Part shown: positions 49,540-61,406 of the stretch, one piece after another | Layout: each line of letters opens with the position of its first letter | How positions within the stretch are numbered: the first letter of the stretch is position 1 | Origin: Glandiceps talaboti | Taxonomy: Eukaryota > Hemichordata > Enteropneusta > Spengelidae | DNA length: 64,000 nt | Direction of reading: 5' to 3' | Assembly: GCF_964340395.1 (NCBI RefSeq) | Contig: NC_135559.1 | Span: 23,232,964-23,296,963 of the forward strand | Translations under genes and position numbers: made by a program | The notes under the pieces: model-generated | Databases searched by the model: none | The model's input: the letters and a program-made list of their open reading frames with translations, nothing else | What the model was told of the DNA's origin: nothing

Positions 49540-51402
49540 CTGTATGAGATAATGAAATTGTCTGTTATTGGGGACTGTATGAGATAATGAAATTGTCTGT
49601 TATTGGTAACTGTATGAGATAATGAAATTGTCTGTTATTGGTAACTGTATGAGATAATGAAATTGTCTGTTATTGGTAACTGTGTGAGATAATGAAATTG
49701 TCTGTTATTGGTAACTGTGTGAGATAATGAAATTGTCTGTTATTGGTAACTCTATGAGATAATGAAATTGTCTGTTATTGGTAACTCTATGAGATAATGA
49801 AATTGTCTGTTATTGGTAACTGTGTGAGATAATGAAATTGTCTGTTATTGGTAACTGTATGAGATAATGAAATTGTCTGTTATTGGTAACTGTATGAGAT
49901 AATGAAATTGTCTGTTATTGGTAACTGTGTGAGATAATGAAATTGTCTGTTATTGGTAACTCTATGAGATAATGAAATTGTCTGTTATTGGTAACTGTGT
50001 GAGATAATGAAATTGTCTGTTATTGGTAAATGTGTGAGATAATGAAATTGTCTGTTATTGGTAACTGTATGAGATAATGAAATTGTCTGTTATTGGTAAC
50101 TGTATGAGATAATGAAATTGTCTGTTATTGGTAACTCTATGAGATAATGAAATTGTCTGTTATTGGTAACTGTATGAGATAATGAAATTGTCTGTTATTG
50201 GTAACTGTGTGAGATAATGAAATTGTCTGTTATTGGTAACTGTGTGAGATAATGAAATTGTCTGTTATTGGTAACTCTATGAGATAATGAAATTGTCTGT
50301 TATTGGTAACTCTATGAGATAATGAAATTGTCTGTTATTGGTAACTGTGTGAGATAATGAAATTGTCTGTTATTGGTAACTGTATGAGATAATGAAATTG
50401 TCTGTTATTGGTAACTGTATGAGATAATGAAATTGTCTGTTATTGGTAACTGTGTGAGATAATGAAATTGTCTGTTATTGGTAACTCTATGAGATAATGA
50501 AATTGTCTGTTATTGGTAACTGTGTGAGATAATGAAATTGTCTGTTATTGGTAAATGTGTGAGATAATGAAATTGTCTGTTATTGGTAACTGTATGACAT
50601 AATGAAATTGTCTGTTATTGGGGACTGTATGAGATAATGAAATTGTCTGTTATTGGTAACTCTATGAGATAATGAAATTGTCTGTTATTGGTAACTGTAT
50701 GAGATAATGAAATTGTCTGTTATTGGTAACTGTATGAGATAATGAAATTGTCTGTTATTGGTAACTGTGTGAGATAATGAAATTGTCTGTTATTGGTAAA
50801 TGTGTGAGATAATGAAATTGTCTGTTATTGGTAACTGTATGAGATAATGAAATTGTCTGTTATTGGGGACTGTATGACATAATGAAATTGTCTGTTATTG
50901 GTAACTCTATGAGATAATGAAATTGTCTGTTATTGGTAACTGTGTGAGATAATGTAATTGTCTGTTATTGGTAAATGTGTGAGATAATGAAATTGTCTGT
51001 TATTGGTAACTGTGTGAGATAATGAAATTGTCTGTTATTGGTAACTGTGTGAGATAATGAAATTGTCTGTTATTGGTAACTCTGTGAGATAATTCAATTG
51101 TCTGTTATTGGTAACTGTGTGAGATAATGAAATTGTCTGTTATTGGTAACTGTGAGATAATGAAATTGTCTGTTATTGGTAACTGTATGAGATAATGAAA
51201 TTGTCTGTTATTGGTAACTGTATGAGATAATGAAATTGTCTGTTATTGGTAACTCTATGAGATAATGAAATTGTCTGTTATTGGTAACTGTATGAGATAA
51301 TGAAATTGTCTGTTATTGGTAACTGTATGAGATAATGAAATTGTCTGTTATTGGTAACTCTATGAGATAATGAAATTGTCTGTTATTGGGGACTGTATGA
51401 GA
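49521..51402. repeat. Minisatellite, 35-bp unit, about 54 copies, built on a splice acceptor
   Basis: The unit (on +) contains 'attgtctgttattggtaact' and 'gtatgagataatgaa'. On the - strand each unit reads as a pyrimidine-rich stretch, TCTCATACAG (or CACACAG/CATAGAG), then TTACCAATAACAGACAAT. The left-most unit is the exon border itself. A run of seven variant units near 49847 recurs 525 bp (15 units) later. Confidence 0.96.
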
Positions 51403-51437
51403 TAAAATCAAGACTTCAAATGTGATTTTATTATTAC

Positions 51438-51680
51438 CTTTGGAGAAGTATGAGTGGTATCCTTTCCCTCTGAGGATGGTTGAGGGCGCTCTCCATTGTC
51501 TTCATTGACTTCAGTATCACTAAGGGAATCATTCACAAAACAAATTTGTAAATTCATGCCACTCTGTAGTCTACTTGACAGCTTTTCTTTTCCTTTACCA
51601 TAAATATCACCTTCAATGTCGTCATCTTCTCCTGCCATGGCTAGCTTTCTCAAAATCTCTTCTCTGTTATTCCTTTGTAC
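51438..51680 (-). CDS. SCHIP1: SCHIP1-like gene, conserved core exon
   Basis: A 243-bp exon for residues 320-400 (phase 0/0). The acceptor is TATATAG and the donor GTAATA. It encodes [20 protein letters not shown], then [20 protein letters not shown] followed by [14 protein letters not shown] and a Ser/Thr-rich end. The block [18 protein letters not shown] is, as far as I recall, unchanged from vertebrate SCHIP1, and the upstream NEREsIRQKLALG-like part fits too. This exon identifies the family most clearly. Confidence 0.95.
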
Positions 51681-52395
51681 CTATATGATTATAAACATAC
51701 AAGGTAATGTAAGTATATCAATACCATAAATGGCACTATAGCATAGATACCTCAATTTAACACAATTGAGTATTATCATTGTTTTCTTCCAAGTAAAAAA
51801 GACTCCTTAGATTAGTGTAGAAGTGCAAACAAAGCAATCAATGCTGACAGCACTCACCTAATTCAAAAGGCCAATATTTTTAGACTTTGCCGTTGAGCAT
51901 GTAATTTTCTACCCTTTCCCATATGAAATATTTGATAAGTACGTGTCAGATCAAAAAACAGAAAGAGGAAAAATAGCTGCCAAACATTTCATCTGATGAT
52001 ACAATATTAATTTAAGTTGAAGGGTGTATCTGTAGGACTTAATGATGGAAAGAGTTTATACAATATAACAGTCCTGGCTCATTAATTTGTGTCTGTACAA
52101 AACATCTAGGGTTTCCTCAGATCATGTAGCCAATTTCTTCAGATCTTGTATTTGTTTGATTCTACACCAGAAACTCCTCAGTCTTGGGGGGTGGGGGTGG
52201 GGTTATCTATTACATACATCAAAATCAAAACACTCAACCAAGTCTGACAAACATTATACTATGTTTATATAACATGTTATATGAATGTCCACATCAGATG
52301 TGCTAATTAAAACAGTTTTTGTCATGTGTACATTATGTGTATGTGTGTATATGTACTATTGTATGTACTGTTTGTATGTACCTGTTTGTGTATTC

Positions 52396-52453
<58 letters not shown>

Positions 52454-52549
52454 TGTCTGTGTGTGTGTGCTAATGTGTGGGTGTATTATTGTGTACATGT
52501 ATTGTATGTCTCATACTAATGTAACAATAAGAATCTTATTCTTACATAC
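51681..52549. other. Intron with (GT)n tract
   Basis: Unique AT-rich intron, including a G-rich patch (52183-52203) and the GT run at 52404-52470. Short frames rich in Cys/Val around it are microsatellite products. Confidence 0.6.
52404..52470. repeat. (GT)n microsatellite
   Basis: GT run with ctgt interruptions toward its right end. Confidence 0.93.
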
Positions 52550-53172
52550 CTCTCTAGCAGCTTGTTCTTCTTTAGAAATATTAGCTAGGTGAGCTTCTAG
52601 GGAGGCCCAATCCATTACAGGAAGAGTAGTATCTTCCAGATTATAGACATCAAATGTACCGTCTGGTGTACTGCTTGATGATTTTGTCTCTTTCTGTTTC
52701 TCCAAATTCTCAGCACACATTTCATTTTTAGTATTTGTCCTTGTTTCTCCTCCAGTCCTTTCAATGACTATGTCTCTTTTATTATTCTCTATGTCCACTA
52801 TCTCATCATTTTCATGTGTGCATTTCTCAAAACATTTTTTAGTTTCCGTCTTGAGATACTTGTCAGTGTATTCTTCCCTGCCTTGCATCTCTGTGACAGC
52901 AACATTTGACTTTGCTGTATTCTCCTTTTCATCACTGACTTTCATTTCACATTCACTTTCACTAAAACAGTCTTGTTGGATCACTTCTTCTGGATTGCTG
53001 ACCTGAATATTGGCAAACTCCTCAGCAAGACTCAGGTTATTTATATTTTTATTCTTTTTGTCTTCAATTGCTTGTTGTAATTTAGCAAATTCTGCATCAT
53101 CAAGTTCAACACTGCTTTCTAAGTCATGCATTGTACTCAGTGTTTGCGTTAAACTCTCTGTCTCTGTGTCCT
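52550..53172 (-). CDS. SCHIP1: SCHIP1-like gene, long acidic exon
   Basis: A 623-bp exon for residues 113-319 (two bases complete codon 112; phase 0 out). The acceptor is TTTTACAG and the donor GTATGTAAG. It is mostly acidic, charged and low in hydrophobic residues (probably disordered), with a possible helix at DDAEFAKLQQAIEDKK. Its end, VMDWASLEAHLANISKEEQA, corresponds to the SCHIP1 segment PPMDWEALEKHLAGL. Only this last part is clearly conserved; the rest is recognised by frame and position. Confidence 0.88.
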
Positions 53173-53200
53173 CTGTAAAATTTGTATAAAAGATGCCAAA

Positions 53201-55172
53201 AACATGTCCATTATTACATTATGTAGTGTTGACATACACAAACATGTCCATTATTACATTATGTAGTGATGACATACACAAACATGTCCATTATTACATT
53301 ATGTAGTGATGACATACACAAACATGTCCATTATTACATTATGTAGTGATGACATACACAAACATGTCCATTATTACATTATGTAGTGTTGACATACACA
53401 AACATGTCCATTATTACATTATGTAGTGATGACATACACAAACATGTCCATTATTACATTATGTAGTGATGACATACAGAAACATGTCCATTATTACATT
53501 ATGTAGTGTTGACATACACAAACATGTCCATTATTACATTATGTAGTGTTGACATACACAAACATGTCCATTATTACATTATGTAGTGATGACATACAGA
53601 AACATGTCCATTATTACATTATGTAGTGTTGACATACACAAACATGTCCATTATTACATTATGTAGTGATGACATACACAAACATGTCCATTATTACATT
53701 ATGTAGTGTTGACATACAGAAACATGTCCATTATTACATTATGTAGTGTTGACATACACAAATATGTCCATTATTACATTATGTAGTGTTGACATACACA
53801 AACATGTCCATTATTACATTATGTAGTGTTGACATACACAAACATGTCCATTATTACATTATGTAGTGATGACATACAGAAACATGTCCATTATTACACA
53901 TGTAGTGATGACATACACAAACATGTCCATTATTACATTATGTAGTGATGACATACACAAACATGTCCATTATTACATTATGTAGTGTTGACATACAGAA
54001 ACATGTCCATTATTACATTATGTAGTGTTGACATACACAAACATGTCCATTATTACATTATGTAGTGATGACATACACAAACATGTCCATTATTACATTA
54101 TGTAGTGATGACATACAGAAACATGTCCATTATTACATTATGTAGTGATGACATACAGAAACATGTCCATTATTACATTATGTAGTGATGACATACAGAA
54201 ACATGTCCATTATTACATTATGTAGTGATGACATACACAAACATGTCCATTATTACATTATGTAGTGATGACATACACAAACATGTCCATTATTACATTA
54301 TGTAGTGTTGACATACAGAAACATGTCCATTATTACATTATAGTGTTGACATACAGAAACATGTCCATTATTACATTATGTAGTGTTGACATACAGAAAC
54401 ATGTCCATTATTACATTATGTAGTGTTGACATACACAAACATGTCCATTATTACATTATGTAGTGTTGACATACAGAAACATGTCCATTATTACATTATG
54501 TAGTGTTGACATACACAAACATGTCCATTATTACATTATGTAGTGTTGACATACACAAACATGTCCATTATTACATTATGTAGTGATGACATACAGAAAC
54601 ATGTCCATTATTACATTATGTAGTGATGACATACAGAAACATGTCCATTATTACATTATGTAGTGATGACATACACAAACATGTCCATTATTACATTATG
54701 TAGTGATGACATACACAAACATGTCCATTATTACATTATGTAGTGTTGACATACACAAACATGTCCATTATTACATTATGTAGTGTTGACATACACAAAC
54801 ATGTCCATTATTACATTATGTAGTGATGACATACACAAACATGTCCATTATTACATTATGTAGTGATGACATACAGAAACATGTCCATTATTACATTATG
54901 TAGTGTTGACATACACAAACATGTCCATTATTACATTATGTAGTGTTGACATACAGAAACATGTCCATTATTACATTATGTAGTGTTGACATACACAAAC
55001 ATGTCCATTATTACATTATGTAGTGTTGACATACACAAACATGTCCATTATTACATTATGTAGTGTTGACATACACAAACATGTCCATTATTACATTATG
55101 TAGTGTTGACATACACAAACATGTCCATTATTACATTATGTAGTGATGACATACACAAACATGTCCATTATT
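53201..55172. repeat. Minisatellite, 40-bp unit, about 49 copies
   Basis: The unit contains 'acatgtccattattacatta' and 'tgtagtgatgacatacacaa'. The two main variable sites (gat/gtt and cac/cag) are mixed along the array. It ends about 30 bp upstream of the acceptor of the 52550-53172 exon. Confidence 0.97.
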
Positions 55173-56232
55173 ATTTGATAACAACAGTCTCATTCTAATT
55201 ATACAAATATAAAGGCAATGATATTGTAATTTGTACTTCTGCAAATTGCAAACAGAAAGTTCACACATATCATCTTAAATATTTCATGATTTTAGCATTA
55301 TGATGACCTAAAAGGGTCACCAAATGCAACCATTTCAATTCTAAAAAATTGTCAACTTCAACTTCTGACCCTTAAAACTCCAAATCTCCCTTACCAATGT
55401 TACTACCATTAGATGTGCTGACCTTTACTATAATGTTTAAGAACATATTTCAACTCTATATAAGTATGTACTAAGTTATAAATAATAGTTTGTGATACTT
55501 AATGGTGCTGTCTTGTAAAGCTTGGAAATTATTGCCTGAAAGTGTCGTAATAGCCTAAAAATGGGTTTCAAGAATAAAATACTGCCAATGGCATTGAACT
55601 ACTAGTTGTAGCACAACTGTACAGTTTTTAAAAATGTTTATCCATATGCTAGTCCATGCTAACAATAGGTGTTCATTTGCTGAATGACTATCCAGTTGCC
55701 TATCCAACCATGTTGCTACCTCAGTTCAGTTGTGCTAAAAAAGCTCCAGGACTTCTAGGGGGGAGAACCCCTAGGACCCCATGAGAGGTGTACACATTCC
55801 CTTCTCAAGCTTTCCCTCTATCTTTCACGGTCTAGATGCTATTAAACTATTGAATCTATTTACCCTGTGTAGTTAATAATTATGTGATAGCGCTATCCCA
55901 GGATCTTGTAAAGTATGTGTTAGACAGTCAAGCAGTCCACATTGAGTCACGATCAAACATACATGTTATGTGAATATGGTATGGGGGGGGGGGGGGGGCA
56001 TCATGTTTTAGAATTAAGTGATGGGGGGTCAACCTGTTTTTGATTTTACAGATGGGGGTCACTGACTTTTTGTCGACCCGATAGCAAAATCCCCCCCCCC
56101 CCTGACTGGAGAAACTGACCAGTCCCTAATGTGTACATCAACACTCTACAATTCACACTGATTTGACAGTACATATACAAGATTTGATTGTAAGCATGAC
56201 AATAATATGTCTGATAGTTGAATAATACATAC
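55173..56232. other. Intron with repeat fragments and G/C homopolymers
   Basis: Contains the end fragment of the dispersed repeat (about 55570-55740), an unclassified interspersed-looking part (55740-56110) with a G run at 55983-55999 and a C run near 56090-56103, and unique sequence. Confidence 0.6.
55570..55740 (-). repeat. Dispersed repeat, copy 4 (start fragment)
   Basis: Matches 12550-12700 closely: 'gtagcacaactgtacagttt', then 'aggtgttcatttgctgaa' and 'cctatccaacc'. The match stops after about 150 bp. Confidence 0.7.
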
Positions 56233-56370
56233 CTTCCCTACTCTTGACACTTAGCATATCTGAAGAGTTACTCGCAGAGATTGTAACGGATGGTGTATCC
56301 TGTGCTGTACTTTCTGTATCACTCATTTCAGACTGTGAACTTTCATCAGTTGTTTCTACTGCACTCTCAC

Positions 56371-56409
<39 letters not shown>

Positions 56410-56486
56410 CTACTTCATCATCACATGACACTGGCTTTTCTTTGTTACCTTTGTTTCTCAAGAAAGTACGCCAAGCTCTTTGGATT
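56233..56486 (-). CDS. SCHIP1: SCHIP1-like gene, IQ-motif exon
   Basis: A 254-bp exon for residues 28-111 (one base completes codon 27; one base left over). The acceptor is CTCTAACAG and the donor GTATGT. It opens with IQRAWRTFLRN, an incomplete IQ motif (calmodulin-binding in IQCJ, where the corresponding text is IQRAWREYL). Then follow a basic patch, an acidic run with 12 consecutive Asp encoded by a trinucleotide repeat, and a Ser/Thr-rich part (TTDESSQSEMSDTEST). In mammals these parts are joined to SCHIP1 in the IQCJ-SCHIP1 transcript, whose product binds calmodulin and ankyrin-G at axon initial segments; function here is inference. Confidence 0.88.
56369..56408. repeat. (ATC)n trinucleotide repeat inside a coding exon
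   Basis: About 13 repeats; read on the - strand they encode the poly-Asp run of the SCHIP1-like protein. Confidence 0.93.
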
Positions 56487-56764
56487 CTGTTAGAGAAACA
56501 AACAACTTTAGTCTTCATATAAGACACTAGTCTAGATGCTATATGTGGCTTCAAATCTCCACATCTCCCTTCACCCTGTCTAGCTCAATGAGACATCATG
56601 AACCAAAAGTTGTTCATTCCAATGAATGTTAGAATGACGTAAACAGAGTAAACATTGACTTATTTGGCAAAATGTTGTTATTGATTAACAAAGACATTGT
56701 GTTGATGACTTCATCTGAATTTGAAATTTCATCTGGGGACCTTATTGAACTAGATCTTCTAGAG

Positions 56765-58850
56765 GTGAGAAGACATTTGAAGCCATAGCTAGCCTCTAGA
56801 CTAAGAAGCCATACTCAAAGCCATAGCTAGTCTCTAGACTAAGAAGCCATACTCAAAGCCATAGCTAGCCTCTAGACTAAGAAGCCATACTCATAGCCAT
56901 AAGCTAGCCTCTAGACTAAGAAGCCATACTCAAAGCCATAGTTAGCCTCTAGACTAAGAAGCCATACTCAAAGCCATAGCTAGCCTCTAGACTAAGAAGC
57001 CATACTCATAGCCATAAGCTAGCCTCTAGACTAAGAAGCCATACTCAAAGCCATAGTTAGCCTCTAGACTAAGAAGCCATACTAAAAGCCATAGCTAGCC
57101 TCTAGACTAAGCAGCCATACTCGAAGCCATAGCTAGTCTCTAGACTAAGAAGCCATACTCATAGCCATAAGCTAGCCTCTAGACTAAGAAGCCATACTCA
57201 AAGCCATAGTTAGCCTCTAGACTAAGAAGCCATACTCAAAGCCATAGTTAGCCTCTAGACTAAGAAGCCATACTCAAAGCCATAGTTAGCCTCTAGACTA
57301 AGAAGCCATACTCAAAACCATAGTTAGCCTCTAGACTAAGAAGCCATACTCAAAGCCATAGTTAGCCTCTAGACTAAGAAGCCATACTCAAAGCCATAGT
57401 TAGCCTCTAGACTAAGAAGCCATACTCAAAGCCATAGTTAGCCTCTAGACTAAGAAGCCATACTCAAAGCCATAGTTAGCCTCTAGACTAAGAAGCCATA
57501 CTCAAAGCCATAGCTAGCCTCTAGACTAAGAAGCCATACTCAAAGCCATAGCTAGCCTCTAGACTAAGAAGCCATACTCAAAGCCATAGTTAGCCTCTAG
57601 ACTAAGAAGCCATACTCAAAGCCATAGTTAGCCTCTAGACTAAGAAGCCATACTCAAAGCCATAGCTAGCCTCTAGACTAAGAAGCCATACTCAAAGCCA
57701 TAGTTAGCCTCTAGACTAAGAAGCCATACTCAAAGCCATAGCTAGCCTCTAGACTAAGAAGCCATACTCAAAGCCATAGCTAGCCTCTAGACTAAAAAGC
57801 CATACTCAAAGCCATAGTTAGCCTCTAGACTAAGAAGCCATACTCAAAGCCATAGCTAGCCTCTAGACTAAGAAGCCATACTCAAAGCCATAGCTAGCCT
57901 CTAGACTAAGAAGCCATACTCAAAGCCATAGTTAGCCTCTAGACTAAGAAGCCATACTCAAAGCCATAGCTAGTCTCTAGACTAAGAAGCCATACTCAAA
58001 GCCATAGTTAGCCTCTAGACTAAGAAGCCATACTCAAAGCCATAGTTAGCCTCTAGACTAAGAAGCCATACTCAAAACCATAGTTAGCCTCTAGACTAAG
58101 AAGCCATACTCAAAACCATAGCTAGCCTCAAGACTAAGAAGCCATACTCAAAACCATAGCTAGCCTCTAGACTAAGAAGCCATACTCAAAACCATAGCTA
58201 GCCTCTAGACTAAGAAGCCATACTCAAAACCATAGTTAGCCTCTAGACTAAGAAGCCATACTCAAAGCCATAGTTAGCCTCTAGACTAAGAAGCCATACT
58301 CAAAGCCATAGTTAGCCTCTAGACTAAGAAGCCATACTCAAAGCCATAGTTAGCCTCTAGACTAAGAAGCCATACTCAAAGCCATAGTTAGCCTCTAGAC
58401 TAAGAAGCCATACTCAAAGCCATAGTTAGCCTCTAGACTAAGAAGCCATACTCAAAGCCATAGTTAGCCTCTAGACTAAGAAGTCATACTCAAAGCCATA
58501 GTTAGCCTCTAGACTAAGAAGCCATACTCAAAGCCATAGTTAGCCTCTAGACTAAGAAGCCATACTCAAAGCCATAGTTAGCCTCTAGACTAAGAAGCCA
58601 TACTCAAAGCCATAGCTAGCCTCTAGACTAAGAAGCCATACTCAAAGCCATAGTTAGCCTCTAGACTAAGAAGCCATACTCAAAGCCATAGTTAGCCTCT
58701 AGACTAAGAAGCCATACTCAAAGCCATAGTTAGCCTCTAGACTAAGAAGCCATACTCAAAGCCATAAGCTAGCCTCTAGACTAAGAAGTCATACTCAAAG
58801 CCATAAGCTAGCCTCTAGACTAAGAAGTCATACTCAAAAGGAAATCAACT
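56765..58850. repeat. Minisatellite, 38-bp unit, about 54 copies
   Basis: The unit contains 'agttagcctctagactaaga' and 'agccatactcaaagccat'. Variants are tagtt/tagct, and 'cataagctag' units of 39 bp at both ends of the array. Confidence 0.96.
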
Positions 58851-58861
58851 CATAGCAAAAA

Positions 58862-59640
58862 GACCATGCCTGATAATACAGAATTAGATAATATAGAATT
58901 AGACCATATCTGATAATACAGAATTAGACCATATCTGATAATATAGAATAAGACTGTGTCTGATAATACAGAATTAGACAAATGTTTGATAATACAGAAT
59001 TAGACCTTTGTCTGATAATACAGAATTAGACCAAGTCTGATAATACAGAATTAGACCATGTCTGATAATACAGAATTATACCATGTCTGATGATACAGAA
59101 TTAGACCTTTGTCTGATAATACAGAATTAGACCAAGTCTGATAATACAGAATTAGACCTTTGTCTGATAAGATAGAATTAGACCATGTCTGATAATACAG
59201 AATTAGACCATGTCTGATAATACAGAATTAGACCATGTCTGATAATATAGAATTAGACAATGTCTGATAAAATAGAATTAGACCATGTTTGATAATACAG
59301 AATTAGACAATGTTTGATAATACAGAATTAGACCATGTCTGATAATACAGAATTAGACCATGTCTGATAATACCATGTCTGATAATACAGAATTAGACCT
59401 TTGTCTGATAATACAGAATTAGACCAAGTCTGAAAAGATAAAATTAGACCATGTCTGATAAAATAGAATTAGACCTTTGTCTGATAATATAGAATTAGAC
59501 CATGTCTGATAAGATAGAATTAGACAATGTCTGATAATATAGAATTAGACCATGTCTGATAAAATAAAATTAGACCATGTCAGATAAGATAGAATTAGAC
59601 CTTTGTCTGATAAGATAGTATTAGACCTTTGTCTTCAAGG
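58862..59640. repeat. Minisatellite, about 25-bp unit, about 31 copies
   Basis: The unit contains 'gataatacagaattagacca' with catgt/ctttgt/caagt variants. Confidence 0.93.
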
Positions 59641-59707
59641 TTAATGAGTTTAAGGACCTTTCTGTTTGTCATTATTCCATTTGAGTTTAACTTGGTCGAT
59701 TTTCATT

Positions 59708-60091
59708 TGGTCATAAGTCATATGAACTTAGGGGTAGACACTTGAATTAAGTCATATGAACTTAGGGGTAGACACTTGAATTAAGTCATGTGGACTTGGG
59801 GGTAGACACTTGAATTAAGTGATATGGACTTAGGGGTCGACACTTGAATTAAGTCATATGAACTATGGGGTAGACACTTGAATTAGGTCATATGAACTTA
59901 GGGGTAGACACTTGAATTAAGTCATGTGGACTTAAGGATAGACACTTGAATTAAGTCATATGAACTTAGGGGTAGACACTTGAATTAAGTCATATGGACT
60001 TAGGGGTAGACACTTGAATTAAGTCATATGAACTTAGGGGTAGACTCTTGAATTAAGTCATATGAACTTAGGGGTAGACACTTGAATTAAG
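59708..60091. repeat. Minisatellite, 34-bp unit, about 11 copies
   Basis: The unit contains 'gaacttaggggtagacactt' and 'gaattaagtcatat'. Confidence 0.94.
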
Positions 60092-60109
60092 TTTTATTTT
60101 TTATGGTTT

Positions 60110-60735
60110 GTGAATGGATTTCAAAAGGGAAAGTTCACAATGGTGGATTTTAACAACAATTTATTAAATTTGATTAGCTTTGCATTACTGGTTCAAGCAA
60201 TACTCTCTTCCAAACTCGACTATGGAAATGCATTGTTTTATGGCCTACCTAATGAACATTTGAAACCACTACAACACAACAAAACACTGCAGCCAGGATC
60301 ATCATGCGGGCCAAACAATATTATCACATAACACCAATCCTTAAAGAGCTCCACTGGCTACCAGTGCTCGATAGAATCAAATATTAGAGATTACTGATCA
60401 CCTACAACTCTCTGAATGGACTATTGCCAAACTACACATCTGATCTAATTCACTTGAAGCCAAATCCCAGGACATTCCTATCATCTGCCAAATGTTTATT
60501 GCACGAACCCAAGTACAAACTGCTGTCGTATGGTGGGTGTGCATTCTCATGTGCTGCACCCCATCTACATCTATGGAATGCACTGCCACTGGAAATACGA
60601 CAAACACCAACAGCTAACGCCTTCAAAAAGGACTTAAAGACATATCTGTTCTCCAGAGCATTCTAACTGTTCAGTGCCTCTGAACTCTACATCGTAGTGG
60701 ATACTGGTGCTTTATAAATTCACTGGTTGATTGAT
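60110..60735 (+). pseudogene. CR1/L2-like LINE, 3' end of the reverse transcriptase ORF
   Basis: A 5'-truncated, frameshifted fragment. The frame at 60110-60331 has LDYGNALFYGLP; a shifted frame continues with LKELHWLPVLDRI, an in-frame stop near 60386, then LLITYNSLNGLLPNYTSDLI and WNALPLEIRQTPTANAFKKD to the stop at 60664-60666. This order (LDYGNALF, LHWLPV, Y.aLnG..P.YL.DL, LWNaLP..IR, FK..LKT.LF) is typical of CR1/L2-clade C-termini. It ends with 'gctttataaattc' and a short TTGATTGATTGA tail, the usual 3' end of this clade. Inactive. Confidence 0.85.
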
Positions 60736-60961
60736 TGATACTAACAATGTGCATCAGTCAATGATAATTTGTCAACGTTGTGTCAGTTTGACATGGAATA
60801 ATGGCTGTATGGTTGTACACAGACTAAAAACAGATATATAATAGATGTACATGTAGATATATGGATTGAGTCATACATGATAGGTCCATCCAGGTATGAA
60901 TGTCTACAATTATCTGTTATAAACATGAACTTACTATACACTTAGTTGCCATATATAAACC

Positions 60962-61305
60962 TTAAAGTGGCCATATGGATGAGAATTTGGTATTTATTTT
61001 GGATTTTTAAATGATAAAACGTCTTCCCCATGTTTTTCTACATGAAAAAATAATGTGAAATAACATATACCAAGTCCATGTTCACATCTCAATAAACAGC
61101 AAAACATTAAACAATGTGTAAAATGTACGTACAATAACAAACTTTTTGCACTTTGTGAATCTTTTTGCAATGTATTGAGTTATGAATATGGACTTGGTAT
61201 ATGTTCTTTCGCATTATTTTTTCAAGTAGAAAAACATAGTGAAGTTGTTTTATCAAATAAAAATCCAAAATAAATACCAAAATCTCATCCATATGGCCAC
61301 TTTAA
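60962..61305. mobile_element. MITE with long inverted arms and TTAA ends
   Basis: TTAA at 60962-60965 and 61302-61305 flanks a 336-bp element. Its two arms (about 60966-61095 and 61180-61301) are inverted copies, roughly 85-90% alike, starting AGTGGCCATATGGATGAGA. The loop is AT-rich with no coding capacity. TTAA ends suggest a piggyBac-type donor, but since TTAA is itself palindromic a TA-type target cannot be excluded. It sits about 20 bp from the donor of the 61326-61406 exon. Confidence 0.8.
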
Positions 61306-61325
61306 CAGTAAAATGATCAACTTAC

Positions 61326-61406
61326 GTAATAACTTTTGTAATATAATATCTTGATCGATTTCTACGAATGCTTGTATTGTCATCAAATTCCACCTCTAAC
61401 TTGTGA
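61326..61406 (-). CDS. SCHIP1: SCHIP1-like gene, first exon seen (IQCJ part)
   Basis: An 81-bp exon for residues 1-26 of the seen part (one base completes an upstream codon; two bases left over). The acceptor is TTTTTGACTTCCAG and the donor GTAAGTT. It encodes HKLEVEFDDNTSIRRNRSRY and then YITKVI, joining in phase to T-IQRAW of the next exon. In human IQCJ the residues before the IQ motif have similar length but little identity, so the call rests on splice signals, phase and position. At least one upstream exon with the start codon must exist; I did not find it in 61407-64000. Confidence 0.72.

Noticed and set aside
56244-56522. + strand Ser- and His-rich frames
   Set aside because: Shadows of the (ATC)n repeat opposite the IQ-motif exon.
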